Numbered from the stretch's first letter, positions 1 through 12,300 are shown. The stretch is DNA of 64,000 nt from Tetmemena sp. SeJ-2015 (GCA_027382625.1 JAJKFJ010022478.1:1-64000); one strand, 5' to 3'. Program-made: numbers and translations. Notes: a model not told the origin generated them from the letters alone.

Positions 1-168
1 TATTTACTTTCTACTCGTAAACTTCTATGTTATCGTGCTTCTTGTACCAACTCTTCTTCATGAAGGTGTTGTGTGTGAACACAGCTTCGTCAGCACATAC
101 AAACTTCACGCTATCCCTCTCACACCTCTGTTTGAGGCTATTCAGAAACTCATCAATAAAGCATTTCT
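1..168 (-). pseudogene. TBE-type DDE transposase, fragment at window edge
   Basis: Read on the minus strand with TAG as Gln this is open throughout and encodes the middle of an IS630/Tc1-like transposase. The motif CADEAVFTHN (about 70-100) holds the second catalytic Asp and is followed by a KKSWYKKH segment. The same protein segment recurs at 27850-27970 inside the long TBE-like element, there with several single-base slips. Only this piece is in the window, so whether the gene is complete to the left is unknown. Sequence to the right (from about 170) is AT-rich and not coding, so on this side the element is cut off. Family assignment comes from the motif and from the kinase/zinc-finger partner seen in the complete copy. 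Confidence 0.72.
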
Positions 169-169
169 A

Positions 170-1460
170 TTTGTGTCCTTGCATGATAATTTAGATTGAT
201 TATCTATTTCAATTGTAGATTAAAATAATTTATCTGGTGGTACAAACTGAATTAATGAATAATTGCCTAATTAAGGATTAATACAATAAGTCTTCGCCAA
301 TTAGAATGTATTTTTAATTGAAAAGAAAGTATTTGATGATGTGTTAATCAAAAAATAGGAAAATACTAGGCTTATATTAAATTATTAGATCCAATTGGTT
401 AATTATTGATCTCTACAGACGAGTCTAATTAAACATTATAATTTTGATTATAACTCCAATAAATATAAGAATTAATCAGAATCAGTCAATGGCATTTATA
501 AGTAAGAATTAGTTTTCATCTTTTTCTTAGAACTCACGATTCTCTTAACTTTTTTTCTTTATAATTACATTTTATTATAATTTTGATTAATTTTTTAAAA
601 AGTAAATTATTCTTTAGATTTGGGAAAGGCACCGACCTATATATTATTATTTGTCTAAAATAATTTTATGGCTTTAATTAATAGATAAATAAATTAAGGC
701 AAAACTATTTAGAAAACTGTAACAATTACTAATCAAAGAAAAGATCAAAAGTAATTTAATTCTCTTTATTCTTTGGCTCCCATGAAAAATCTTTATAAAT
801 TGTGTCTACTCTTGCATGATTCTATATTTTCGATTGCTGTCATTCCTCTATTGATTATTAAAATAAACTTTATTCTATAAATATACCATTTATTTTATCT
901 AACTGATTAGGCTTTATGGATTATAACCATAATTTGAGTGTCTAATTATATATCTAAAAAATCAAGAAGATCTTCTGAGAAAATATAATTGGTCATATCT
1001 TCTAAAGTTTAATTTTATAAATACTCATTTTTCAATATAAAACATTTTAAATTTTTAAAAAGTTCTCCTTTAAAACAGGTGATTTGGGAAGAAGATCAGG
1101 AAGTTTTTGCAAGCATAAATTAAGAAAAATATTTTTAAATGCTTTCATTCATCATAGGAAACGAGAAAAACTATTACAGCAAAGTCTTAAAAATATGTGT
1201 TTCAAAACTTGAATTTTCTAAATATATAAAGCAGTTTAAATAGGATTTAAATTCTACAAAGTTTAAATTTAAATCGACCTCTCAATCAATTTAATTCATC
1301 ATATAGTGCGCATAATTAAGGAGAAAACAGGACTTCATTAGGAGAAACGTACAAACTTCCTGAAGGCATTAAATACACAAGTGAAGAAGCAAATAATTAC
1401 TTAGCAGGTATATTCAATTTCGAAGTACTTGAGATGGAAATATACAAATTTGATTATGGT
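170..1460. other. AT-rich non-coding stretch
   Basis: No frame with coding character on either strand, no recognised repeat and no RNA gene. Very AT-rich with many stops including TGA. Probably germline-limited spacer. Confidence 0.5.
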
Positions 1461-1461
1461 T

Positions 1462-1880
1462 GAGAATTAAATTAAAACCGGAGATTGTTTAAAAAAATAA
1501 ATGGAAAATTTGCAACTTTGTGGCAGTTAAAATCGATCAAATACCTTCTAATCTGCATCTTTTCGATAGTATATCAAAATTTAATATGGGTTTTTCTTTA
1601 ATCATCTTGGTACCACCTCTAAGCAGTGAGGTATGATGTGCTTATTCATCCTCATCATAATATTCATCTTCATTGCAAACTTGTGTCCCTTATAAAATTT
1701 CACTGAGCTATCCTTCGCAATAGTTTTAAGGATGAAAATTTCTTAAAATTTATGTTTAATCGAATGGTTTAATAATTATTTAAGTCGGAAGCACTTCCAC
1801 TGCCACTTATTTATTCCATTTTAATTTAATAATTAATTGAGTTCTCTTTTTTATTAAATTTTAATCTATAATGAAAATTT
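1462..1880 (+). repeat. R1 interspersed repeat, copy a
   Basis: About 400 bp repeat also seen at 8418-8845, 10470-10800 (diverged), 58478-58870, and inverted at 20635-21012 and 62105-62260. Shared landmarks are a left edge AATTAAAATCGGTGATTGG, a block around ACCTCTnAGCAGTGAGATATGA, GAATCGAATGG, and a right edge TTCCATTTTAATTTAATA. I see no coding frame, so it behaves like a non-autonomous element. Confidence 0.7.
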
Positions 1881-1932
1881 CTGTCTCAATTTAATTTCAA
1901 CACTCTAAATCTTCTAAAATTTTGAAATAACT

Positions 1933-2240
1933 ATTCTAACAATCAGGGTGGTAGTCAAAAGTGAAATTAACGGTAATCGAGTGTGATCTGATTGTGGTCT
2001 TGGCTAGTTCTGATGCGTGGCAGTTTGAAGTTCTCACGTCTATTCTAGTAGAGATCTATTTAAAAGTAGGAATTAAATTTAATCACACATTAATTATTAA
2101 AAAATCACATTTGCACATTGATAATAAAAACACACTACTGATTAAATTAGAGTGTAATTGTTCCAATAGTCTAATAATGAGTGGGAGTGGTTTGGACATT
2201 GCGAATAAGAAGGCGTAGAATTTAAGATTAAATAGCAGAA
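1933..2240 (+). repeat. Left terminal inverted repeat of Rep-like element
   Basis: Pairs with 3706-4076. It contains the box CTGATGCGTGGC (about 2010-2021), which is also present in the TIRs of the second TIR element (32098-32109 and its mirror). A small forward ORF at 1961-2218 lies wholly inside the repeat and is not considered a gene. Confidence 0.8.
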
Positions 2241-2296
2241 TTAGATAAGCCTTAAAAGTTCAATAACGAAAATGAAAGCGACTCTTTCTTGATCGC

Positions 2297-3656
2297 TCAA
2301 GCAAAGTCTTTGTCATCCAGCTAAGTCATATCTTCCGCATTTGTGTCTGTGAAGTCGTCCCCTTGCATTCCCACTCTGTGCTCCAGAAGCCCTTCCTCGA
2401 GCATCTTTTTTCTCAAAGTACTCTGCTAACTAGTCAGTACAGAATGGAAAAGGCTTTTTGAAATATCCCTTGCTTCTCTTCATTTTCACAAACTTCGCCC
2501 TTGCTTCGAAGGCCCCTCTGTCTAGCTCATCCATTTCCCCCAGGGCGTTTTATTAGAGGTTATGAGTATAGAGCAGCCTTTATATCTTTGACTAGCTTGC
2601 CCAAGTTTTTCATTTACGGCATATCCATTACCCTCAAGGAAGCGCTTCATTTTGGCAACTCCTCTGCTGCTGAGAAAGATAGGGCTGTTTAATTTCATCC
2701 AGAATCACCAGAGTGGGAGTTTATTCGGCTTTCGCTTAGTCCAGGCAAAAGTTTTCAGTCACCTCTTCAAGCCTCTCGGTGCAAAAGATGTTTTCCAATA
2801 ACCTTGCGAGGCAAGTCTTTCCAGTTCCATTTTCTCCGTGTAGCCACACAGCTTTCATCTTAGAGTCGCTCTCTTTAACTATCACCTCATAGATGGCCCC
2901 AAGAGCAGCCTTTAGGCCGAATTCCTCTATCATCTTTCCAGTTATCGGTGGCAACTCTACTCTATTCTCAACTCCGAGTCTCATCTTCTCTAGATAGTGG
3001 AGCAGTTGCTCTGCGTGAGATAACTTAGCCTCTGGTATGGCACCTGCGTTCCTGTACATAGAGAAGAGAGTCTCCAATTTTCGTTTGCGATCATCTAGCA
3101 TCTCGCTGATTACTGCGTCGTCTTTATTTTGATCGAAGAGGTCATAGTAGCTCTGCACTCTACCCTGCCTCATCAACTGAATGGCCTACTGGACGAGTGG
3201 ATCCACTTCCTTTGCCCCTTCATGATTAGGTCCCATATTCAATCTCAGCTCGTCGAGAGTTACTATTTTGAGCTCTCTTTATAAGACTTTCCCATCACCT
3301 GTCAAGAATACGACTGGGCCATTATGCTTAAGTGCTTTTGCGATATTGCCCCTGCTAATTCGCTGGCATTGGATTCCTTTATTATTTAAGACCTTCTTCC
3401 CCTTATAATTTGATGAGTGGAAGTAATACTTGCTGCGGCCGAAGGAAGTGTTCTTGAGTATGATGGCCAAGTAGAATTGATGGTCTTGCTGGGTCTCGAA
3501 GATAATAGTTTGCGAGATGTCGTTAAAGTCACTCTTGAGATCTTCTTGCACGGTAGCAGCTTGAGCTTTCGACATAGTGGATTCAAGTCTCAGGAAGAAC
3601 GACTTCTTCATGTGGTATTCCTTTGGGTCTTTCTTAGATTGGGACGAGTTTCTCAT
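2297..3656 (-). CDS. Rep-like protein with SF3 helicase/P-loop domain (frameshifted)
   Basis: Starting at ATG 3656, the frame stays open through several TAA/TAG codons to TGA 2634-2636. The Walker A motif GENGTGKT lies at about residues 274-281 (2814-2837), followed by a hydrophobic-LDE Walker B-like strand. A one-base slip near 2660, then slips in a G run (about 2545) and an A run (about 2415), move the remaining superfamily-3 features (an ILITSN motif C and a C-terminal acidic tail) into other frames; the tail ends at TGA 2297-2299. The motif order resembles the helicase domain of parvovirus NS1, papillomavirus E1 and CRESS-DNA Rep. I see no convincing HUH endonuclease motif in the first 270 residues. 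The slips are in homopolymers or low-complexity bases, so they may be sequencing errors rather than gene death. The gene fills the space between the TIRs. Confidence 0.7.
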
Positions 3657-3705
3657 TGGAAATAATTATAGCAAAGATTCCATCCCGCGCCATTTATAGT
3701 CTGGT

Positions 3706-4076
3706 TGAATATTTAATCTTAAATTCTACGCCTTCTTATTCGCAATGTCCAAACCACTCCCACTCATTATTAGACTATTGGAACAATTACACTCTAATTT
3801 AATCAGTAGTGTGTTTTTATTATCTCACTTACATCAAATTCCCACTAAAATGTTCCAATAGTCTAATCCCAAAATGTTCCAATAGTCTAAACTTCAAATG
3901 TGCAAATGTCATTTTTTAATAATTAAGGTGTGATTTAATTTAATTCCTGCTTTTAAATAGATCTCTACTAGAATAGACGTGAGAACTTCAAACTGCCACG
4001 CATCAGAGTTGCCAAGACCACAATCAGATCACTCTCGTTTTAAATTTTATTTTGATACCCCCCTGATTGTTAGAAT
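3706..4076 (-). repeat. Right terminal inverted repeat of Rep-like element
   Basis: Inverted copy of 1933-2240, longer by about 65 bp because of an internal duplicated segment between 3830 and 3895. The rest of the arm matches with scattered substitutions and small indels. Confidence 0.8.
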
Positions 4077-4469
4077 AATAGCCTACTTAAATCATAATTT
4101 TTATTCTGTATAACACAGATACTCAATTAATTTAGGATATTTAAAATACTGCAGATTATGGCCAATATACAACAGCATTAAATAAGATCTTCCCTACCCC
4201 ATTTAAAAAATTTTAATAAACTCTTTTGTTAAATTAACTTCAAAGGAAATAATTTTGGTATTTTATAAAATTAATATCATCATTAATTTATGCAAATATT
4301 TTATTTTATCGAGGTAATTGCAAAGATAATAAAGGTCTTTATAAATAAAGAAATTTTAAGGAATTTTTTTTTAAACAGTTCTTTAGATGATATATGTCAA
4401 GAACTTTGACAAAATATATTCTAGCATTATAAACATCTTACAATTAACTACAACTTTATTAATAGTATT

Positions 4470-4790
4470 TATAATTTTAAAAATTTTAAAAAAAATTTCT
4501 TTTTTTTCAATGCCTGAAAAAAGGGGATGAATCTCTTTTCTTCTGTGCTAAAATCTGGTACTGTAAGCGCTCCTTGCTGGCCAAGCATTGCTAAAACCAT
4601 TTTAAAAAAAGGTACTTTTACTGATTTATTAAATCCCACAAAAATAGGGAACGTTATTGACCAACATGCCAATTATAGATAGATTGAAGCTACCTCTCTA
4701 AAGTTCAGTAAAAGACTAAAAGTATTTCCAAATCACAGTAAAAGCTAGATTTCTAGCCAGTAGGGAAAAATCGGGGCTGAACGCATAATA
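4470..4790 (+). mobile_element. MITE-like element M, copy 1 (receiver-domain remnant)
   Basis: One of four approximately 330 bp copies (others 5610-5945, 6276-6610, 18266-18600). Copies 1 and 3 share orientation; 2 and 4 are inverted. The right end AAAAATCGGGGCTGAACG is the inverse of the left end seen in copies 2 and 3. The interior keeps a decayed version of the receiver-like segment described under copy 3, including codons for N-M-P-I at about 4657-4670. Confidence 0.65.
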
Positions 4791-5609
4791 TTTTTGTATA
4801 ATATAAATTATTACTTAGACTGGATAGAATTGCAAGTCATTTTTTAATATTTTTGGTTTCCTGTAATTTTTCAACGTAGCATTTCATAAAACCTTAGCTT
4901 TAAAATAAATGGGATGATTTAGTTTTTAAAAAATTTAGTAAGAATTATTTTTAAGGAATCAAAATAAATTTCTTTATAGTTGCTTAAAACATTCTCAATA
5001 TAGAAGTGTAATTAAATTTAATAAATTCAATATCCTAGTTTTACCGTAAACGTCATCTACTAAAGTATGAAGAAGACATTTTTGTTTCTTATAGTTGGCC
5101 TACTAAGAAAATACATGTAGTTCCTTGAGACATTAATCTGAAATTTTAGATGCTAAGATACCATTTCACACCCTTTTGGATTAGAGTCCCTACTTTCTTA
5201 AATTTTATTATTAATATAAATTGAATAGGATTCAAAATGAGAGATAAACCATTTCATAAAATTACAAGGAAAAAGTAAATATCACTCGGATCGTAATTAT
5301 AAAATAGGTTGCGATGAAACTTGCTCAACTTGCAATCAAATTGGTGAATGCTTAGCATGCGCAAATTTATTATTTATTAATAATTCTACAAATATTAAGT
5401 TTCATTTTATATTTTAAGTTATTAGCAAATGCCTTTATGATAACAAAAGTTTCAAATCCACTTGAGTGCGAAATGTGCCCTCCTAATTCTTATGCTTATA
5501 AAATAAAATTATTTGCTAGTGATGGATCCTGCACTTCATGCCATTTATTTTATATGTGTAGTTGGTAGTTACCCTTGTTAAATTCTACTAGGTAGCAAAA
5601 TAACTTATT

Positions 5610-5945
5610 ATTGTCTATTCAGCCCCGATTTTACACTTCAGGCTAGAAAGATGGTTTTTACTGTAAGTAGGAACTTATTTTAGTATTTTACTGAACTTTA
5701 GAGAAATTGCTTTAAAAAAATCAAAAATGGGGCATTTTTGAAAAGAGCGTTCCCTATAATTGCAGGAATTAATAAATCAGTAAAATTACCTTTTTATAAA
5801 AATATTTTAAGCAATACTTTACCGAATAGGAGCGTTTACAGTACCAAATTTTAGGATAGAAGACGAGAGGATTATCATCGTTCGTCGACGCTTTACGGAA
5901 GGAAATTGATAAATTTTTGAAAGATCGATTCTGAACGTATTATAT
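5610..5945 (-). mobile_element. MITE-like element M, copy 2 (inverted)
   Basis: Left edge ATTCAGCCCCGATTTT, right edge ATCGATTCTGAACG. The interior is the inverse of copies 1 and 3 with additional decay. Confidence 0.65.
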
Positions 5946-6275
5946 TGTTAAAATTATGTTTTGATATCTATTTTTACTATTTACATAATTTAAATAACAA
6001 GAATCACAATCTCTGATCACAAATCCTATTTGCGGCTCTAACTAGTCTTATGATTTAGAGAGCCTAAGTTGTATCATTTTATATTTTTGGTTGTGTAAAC
6101 TCATGTGGATAAGATTAGCTTTAGCTTGAAGTGAATGCATTTTCAGGTAATACCTTCGCACCATTCTAAATATGTCGATTATTTCAAATTATATTTATCG
6201 AAGTAACTTCTTTGAGTAGTTTATGGAATTTTAGATAACTAGATATAGACTTTAAAAATTATATATTTATTAAAT

Positions 6276-6610
6276 ATTATCCGTTCAGCCCCGATTTTTC
6301 AAAAACTTTTCAGTTTCCTTCTCTAAGGCCTAGACGAATGAGGACGAAGCACTTGCCATCTGGGTTAAAACTGAGTACTGTAAGCGCTCCTTGTCGGCCG
6401 AGTATTGCTTCCAAAAATGTCAAAAAAAGGTAATTTTACTTTATTAAATCCCACAATTGTAGTGAAATTTATGGATCTAAACATGCAAATCATGGATGGA
6501 TTTGAAGCAACTTCTCTAAAGTTCAGTAAAAAGACGAAAAATAGTGGCTACTTACTGGAAAAGCTGGCTTTCTAGCCAGTAGTCAAAAATCGGGTTGGAC
6601 GGATAATATA
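6276..6610 (+). mobile_element. MITE-like element M, copy 3 (best receiver-like frame)
   Basis: Bounded by CGTTCAGCCCCGATTTTT and its imperfect inverse near 6587-6605, flanked by ATATTAT/ATAATAT. At 6471-6512 the plus strand reads MDLNMQIMDGFEAT. Other copies support Pro in place of the Gln, giving the D-x-N-M-P-x-M-D-G-x-E-A signature around the phospho-accepting Asp of response-regulator receiver domains. Upstream residues are consistent with the preceding beta strand. No complete protein is encoded, so this is a captured or remnant coding segment inside a short TIR element. Confidence 0.65.
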
Positions 6611-7772
6611 TATTTTTTGATACTTATGAAAAAAGAAATTAAATAAAGGAAAAAATTAAAATGCATTGAATTAACAAATATTGCAGATAACCCAAAATTA
6701 AACCAAAATTCCATAGCATAATGGCAACAGAAGAGAAATAATCATCAAATTTTACAAGGTCTTAAAGGCTGCACTTCTTGCTAAACTCTTTGAGAAAAAG
6801 GATAGTATTGCCTTCGCTTTTTTATTCCTATTAACAGCAATTTTTATGACAATTCGCGGCAATTATATAAGGCAAAGTAATTAATGAATCAAGAACAATA
6901 TTTTTTAAGTATGATTCTTATTATTTATAAAGGAAAGATATAGAAAATATATGAAAGTGAACTTTCTTTCCTCTATTAATCTTATTAAATAAGTTTGTAG
7001 TATTAGTATTTTTCGATTTTTTAAGTAAAAGAAAGCTTTTATTATTTTTTTTAAGTTCTAATATTTCATTTAATTGAATATGATTATAGGTATTTTTAAT
7101 AAGATATTTATTGACCCAACAACAGCAAAAATTTAATTAGTATTCTTATTTGAGCAAGTAACCATCTAGAGCTTGGAACTGTATAATACCCTTACAAAAA
7201 TATATAATCGGCTATTTTTGAAATTTTCAATTATTTTCCTCAAATTTAATTTTGAAATTTAAAAATAAATGTTGATTTATTTTTACTCAACACTCATCCA
7301 AAGAGGCAGGAATATCCATTTTATTTTTAATTAATATACCTCAAAGAAAACACAACAGTCAGAGTTAATAAATTTAAATTAAAAATAGGATGGAATCTAT
7401 AAATTTGCATTATAATTTAATTTTTATAGGTCATTTTAGTTTAGCAAGGGTCTATAGCATTTGATCTCTAATATAAATTTGGAAATTGGGTAAGTTCGAA
7501 AAGATTTAATTGAAAGTCAAATGTTTTAATACTCATCATAAAACTCATCTATTTTATCAATAAATTCTACTATAGAGTCTACAAACTGGATTCAAATAAT
7601 CTATGCTGATTATATTAAATTTAATTAAATAAACTAATATGCAAAAAAAAGCCAGAAATTTGATACAAAACTTTTTATTTCAGAAAGAGGATGATATATC
7701 TGCGATCTCTCATTTATTATTAATTTAGCTAGCTGTAAACTGCCTTCATAGCCATGAGAGTAAAATTTAATT
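6611..7772. other. AT-rich non-coding stretch
   Basis: No supported gene, repeat family or structured element identified. Between the M-element cluster and the palindromic element at 7773. Confidence 0.45.
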
Positions 7773-9023
7773 AAAAATTTTGGGGGGACAGAAGTGCACA
7801 CCCCCCCACTTTTTATGATCAAAATTTATTAAAAAAGTCCATATAGGCCAAAATCGACCAAAAATGTAAAATAATTACGAGATCTTAGCTTTAAAAATTT
7901 CTATGAGGGTTAAAATTTATGATTTCAAATTTTATAAAACGACCTTAAAATTATTTCCGAGCTCTATTTTACTCATGAATCTAAAGTCTAATGAAGATAC
8001 TAGAGTTAAATTATATATTAATTATTATTCGCCCTTCAGTTTTTTAAATGTGACTTGGTTTTTTTATCAAACTTTTTGCAATCTTAACTTGAATATTATT
8101 TAATGAAGAATTTGACAAGTTTAAATGTAAGAGCCCAGATTATTATATCTGCAATTAAATAAAATTACTACTGCAAACTTATTCATAAACCCTATAACAT
8201 ACTTTAGAGAATCTTACAATTATATGGACAATTTTTTAAGAATAATCATTGCAATTCATAGCTTAAATAAGTTCTCAATTAATCCAGCTATCTGGGGAAT
8301 TACTATAGAGCAGATACCCTCTTGAGAAATAGATAAATATAGAGTCTCGAAATGATACTCAGTTATTTTCGGGGAATAAAATATAATCATAGCATCAATC
8401 AACCTTGATTACAGTTGGAATTTTAATTAAAATCGGTGATTGGTTAAAATAATAAATGGAGAGTTGCAAAATGGTGACAGTTGAAATCGTAGATTCACCC
8501 CTTGATCTGCAACTTGTTCGATAGCTTATCGAAAATTAATATGAGTTTCTTCTTTCATCAACTTCGTAGCACCTCTCAGTAGTGAGATATGACTCACGCA
8601 CTAATCTTCATCCTCATCTTCGTCTTCATTAAAACTTGTGTCGCTTATAACTCTTGACTGAGTGCTCCCACACAAAAGTTGCAAGGATAAAAAGTTCTTA
8701 AAATTTTATGCTGAATCGAATGGTCTAATTATTATTCAAATTGAACACACTTCAACTGTCTCTGATTTATTCCATTTTAATTTAATATCTAATTTAATTC
8801 TCTTTTTTATTAAATTCTCAGCTATATTAAATTCAATAAATAATGTTAATATATAATATCATAAAAAACTGAAGTTCGTAAAAAATGACCCTCATGGAAA
8901 TTTGAAAAGCCAGAATGACTTAATTTTTTGGCATTTTTAGCTGATTTTGACACTATATGGCCAGTTTTCTTGGCATTTTATTCATATTTGGGGGTGTGCA
9001 CTTCCGTCCCCCCGAAATTTTTT
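7773..9023. mobile_element. Palindromic element P5, unit-A copy, with nested R1
   Basis: Ends TTTTGGGGGGACAGAAGTGC and its inver­se GTGCACTTCCGTCCCCCC (about 9000-9018); the arms match imperfectly for about 170 bp (tract including TATATGGCC). A diverged copy occupies 41100-41995 at the corresponding place upstream of gene B, so this insertion predates the duplication of the unit. The R1 repeat at 8418-8845 lies inside this copy only. Confidence 0.65.
8418..8845 (+). repeat. R1 repeat, copy b, nested in P5
   Basis: Well preserved member of the R1 family. The equivalent position in the unit-B element (about 41700-41830) lacks it, so it inserted after the unit duplication. Confidence 0.7.
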
Positions 9024-9205
9024 ATAATCCTCTAAGATTATTGAAACCTCATCTCTTATAAATAATTTACGAAATTTCTCACAAGTTTTAATTTAAACTT
9101 TTAATTTCTTATTAAATTTTAGATTCGTATGGGAACGCGCTTTTATTTAATAGTTCAAACTACCTGGACAAGAATATAACTAATTTAAAATGAGCAACTA
9201 TCTCA

Positions 9206-9315
9206 ATGGATAAAAACTCCTTATACCAAATATCCCCCACTACTAGATTTATCCTTACCAATTAGTCTTATTCCTATTCCGCTTATAGATACTAGTCTCT
9301 ACTTCTAAAATATTA
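9206..9315 (+). CDS. Gene A piece 1 (most 5' conserved block)
   Basis: Encodes MDKNSLYQ...TTRFILTN followed by a Tyr/Ser-rich tail, homologous to 42200-42305 (NTRFILVNETYS). An upstream open stretch (9130-9190) could extend it but is not conserved well enough to call. Ends are approximate. Confidence 0.5.
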
Positions 9316-12300
9316 ATTTTAGTACTAATAATTATTTAATTTTTATTTTTGGTTTAAATATTAGTTTGAAAAGTTATAATTTTTAACCCCCAAGTTCGTG
9401 CCATATTCGGCCCAGAGTTAGTCCGCATTACAATACGTCTAGTGAGTGAAACGAAAACCCTCTTTAAAGGCTTTCTAGTTCAGTAGTCCATCAATGAGTG
9501 CTGAGAATGTGTTAAGAAGAAGGATTCGAGGATTATGGTAAATTTCTAAAGCCGTGCTAGAACAATAAGAGGTTTGAAGCAGTTGCCCAATCTCTCTAGA
9601 TTATCATATTCTCTTAAGAGTTTTAGGTCCCAAAAAAAGTAATGATGGAAGCTAAAATCGTTAAGGGTGAGGGAGATAGATGCAAGACTATGTACGGCTT
9701 AACTTTAAGATGTGAGGTAGTCTAGATAGGGTTTAGGCACTGGTAATTTTTCACATAATGCTACTTGAAGGTAGCACCTAACATAGTCAAGTTTATGATA
9801 TTGCCAAGAGATTGTGGTCATTTCCTTCTGCCTCCAAGTTTTGGGTGAATATTTAGGGTTTGCATTGCTCGCAGATTAAAGAGACACATTCGCTGCTCTT
9901 ATGACATGATAAATGAGGCTGGCTCGTTATATGAAATATCAGATTTAGAATGATTTATTTCTTCTGGTTTAGATTCCTAATACAATTAACTCTATGATAG
10001 ATCATACTTTTTAATTACTCATTCCAATCTCAAAATTTCAAACATCAATTTTTAAAGTAAGGTATTCTCTAACATCACACTTTTTTTCCTAACGTACAGT
10101 TTTTCTGAGTTATACCCATTTTCAAAAAATTTGGCCGCCATATTATAATTCTTATTAAATAGATTAGCTAAATAAAAATGAGAATGATATTGACAGATAT
10201 ATTTTCGAAGCTTGGATTAATACATCTTTTAAGATTTAAAACTCAAACTTTTTATTTAACCTTGCCTTGTATGGCTAGTCAAAACAATTTCTTATTGCAA
10301 AACCAGAAATAAATTTAGTATTAAAGTGAATTGTAAAGCAGACACTACCTTTGAAGCTGGCTATAGAAATTTTTTGTATTTTAGTTTATCTAAATGGCTA
10401 ATATTTTTAGACTAAACACCTGTTATGATATAATTATATCTTTATTTTTAAAACAGCATTCGGCTCTGACAAATTAAAATTAAATTAAAATCGACGATTA
10501 GTTGAAATATTGAGTGATTGACTTATAAATAATCTTTTCCTTAGCTACAGTAATTAATTTTCTTAAGTACAATTCGTACCTATACTAATATACAAAATAC
10601 CTGACTTGTTTAAATATAAATTATTTAAGACTTATAACTGGCAACTCGCAAAATAATATTGTGAGGGTTACTTTTTTATAAATTCTAACGATAAATCGAA
10701 TGGTTTTATTTATTTAACTTGTATATACACCAACTGCCATTAATAAATTAAATTCTAGTTTAATGATTAATTTTCTCTTGCCCAATAAACTCAAAACAAT
10801 ATTTTAGTTAAATACTAGTTCTTCAAAAGTAAATCATTATTGAAAAAAATTATTTGGACATGGAAATTAAAATCAAATAAAAAAATAGAAATAGTTCAGT
10901 TGCTAAAGAATAATTTTTAAAACAAATATAAAGATTATATATAAAATTAAGTCGATACTAACTCATTATATGTAGTTTATTTTATTAGAAGTAAATGATA
11001 AGGCTAATTTATTGTTTATAAAAAGTAGTATCTTAGAAATAGATTTTTTCCCTGATTTGATATTAATGCATGTTTTTGCTCAAATTTTAATCTCCACTAT
11101 TTATTTAAAAGGAAGGAGCAATATAAAATAACGATCTTATTAAGGTTAAACCGCAGTAAACGCTTCATTTAGCAACATGATTATAGTATCCACATACCAG
11201 CAAGAAGGTAAAACTTATTTGACTTGTTAACATATCTAGTCATCTACATTGAATCCTAGTACAACTTCCATTAAACTGACTAGGATAAATAATTATAAAT
11301 ATGCTCAGTTTATTCATAATTTATACTACTATTTTTCGAAAGAGAAATTTACAAAAATATATAATTTAAGAGGAAATGAAAAACTACAAGTTCGGGAATA
11401 TTTCAATGTTGAATATTTCAATTTCTGGCAGCAGAAGCATACTTTTAGAGCACTCGTTTTTCTATCTCTCTTCACATCTATTTTTATTTAAAAAATATAT
11501 CTCAACATAACAGTTTCCTCTTGCAGATTTAATAAAATAAATATTTATGATTACTTTGCTTGTTTATTGTAATGAATGGTTTACCAGAATAGACTTAGGG
11601 GACGAGACTTCGAATATAGTGACTCTGGTGGGAAGAGATGACGTCTTTAAAGATATTAGTTAATTCATCATATTTTAGAACAGCTACATATCTGGGCAAG
11701 AATATTTTTACTTTTTAATTCTATTCTCTAACATCTAGTTATGGAGTAGCCATTTAAAGCAATTCAATAGACTCGTTTCCAAATGTATTAAGAAATATTT
11801 ATGTTATTATCTATAAAATTTGAAATAATAAAGCTAAAATAAAAACTTATTGATTTCTTTAATAGAATCGTAATTATATATTTCTCTCCCAGCAATAATT
11901 GCAATGTCTGGAAAGCATATAAAAATGCGTATTTAATATTTTATAGTGTTTTTAAAATAAATATTTTACAAATTTTTTCTTTTCCGAAATGAATAACGAT
12001 CGATATAAATAATAAGAGAATATATAAATGTTTAACTCTTGCATGATAACAATGGATGAGCAGTTTAGATCTGTATTTATTTATCATTTGCCAAAATATA
12101 ACTTTTGAAGATATCCTCACTCTTAACCCAGTTCTATTCGTTGTTACTCAACAAAGAGAGCTAGTGATCAGCAACTTGAACTTATAAATAGTCAAATTCA
12201 TTTCAAATTTTAAATTAACTTTAAGAATGTATCTGCTTCAGCCTTTCAACAAAATATTTTTGAGGTTGTAACAAAAGATAATGTCACTTTCAATAATCTC

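Larger units (their letters stand above)
1933..4076. mobile_element. 2.1 kb TIR element with Rep-like helicase gene
   Basis: The element is bounded by long inverted repeats (about 1933-2240 and 3706-4076). The outermost ATTCTAACAATCAGG is matched in inverse at the far end. A single gene fills the interior on the minus strand. The right arm carries an extra tandem piece (3830-3895) in which TTCCAATAGTCTAA is repeated. Size, long TIRs and one SF3-helicase gene suggest a replicative element, different from the DDE transposons elsewhere in the window. Target-site duplication is not clear by eye. Confidence 0.75.

Noticed and set aside
1961..2218. 85-codon forward ORF
   Set aside because: Lies entirely inside the left TIR of the Rep-like element and its mirror copy has no matching frame.
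10057..10162. Spliceosomal intron GTAAGG...TAG in gene A
   Set aside because: Not called as an intron, because several other spacers that begin GTAAG can be joined in frame only through pointers. This one is compatible with both, so its nature is left open.
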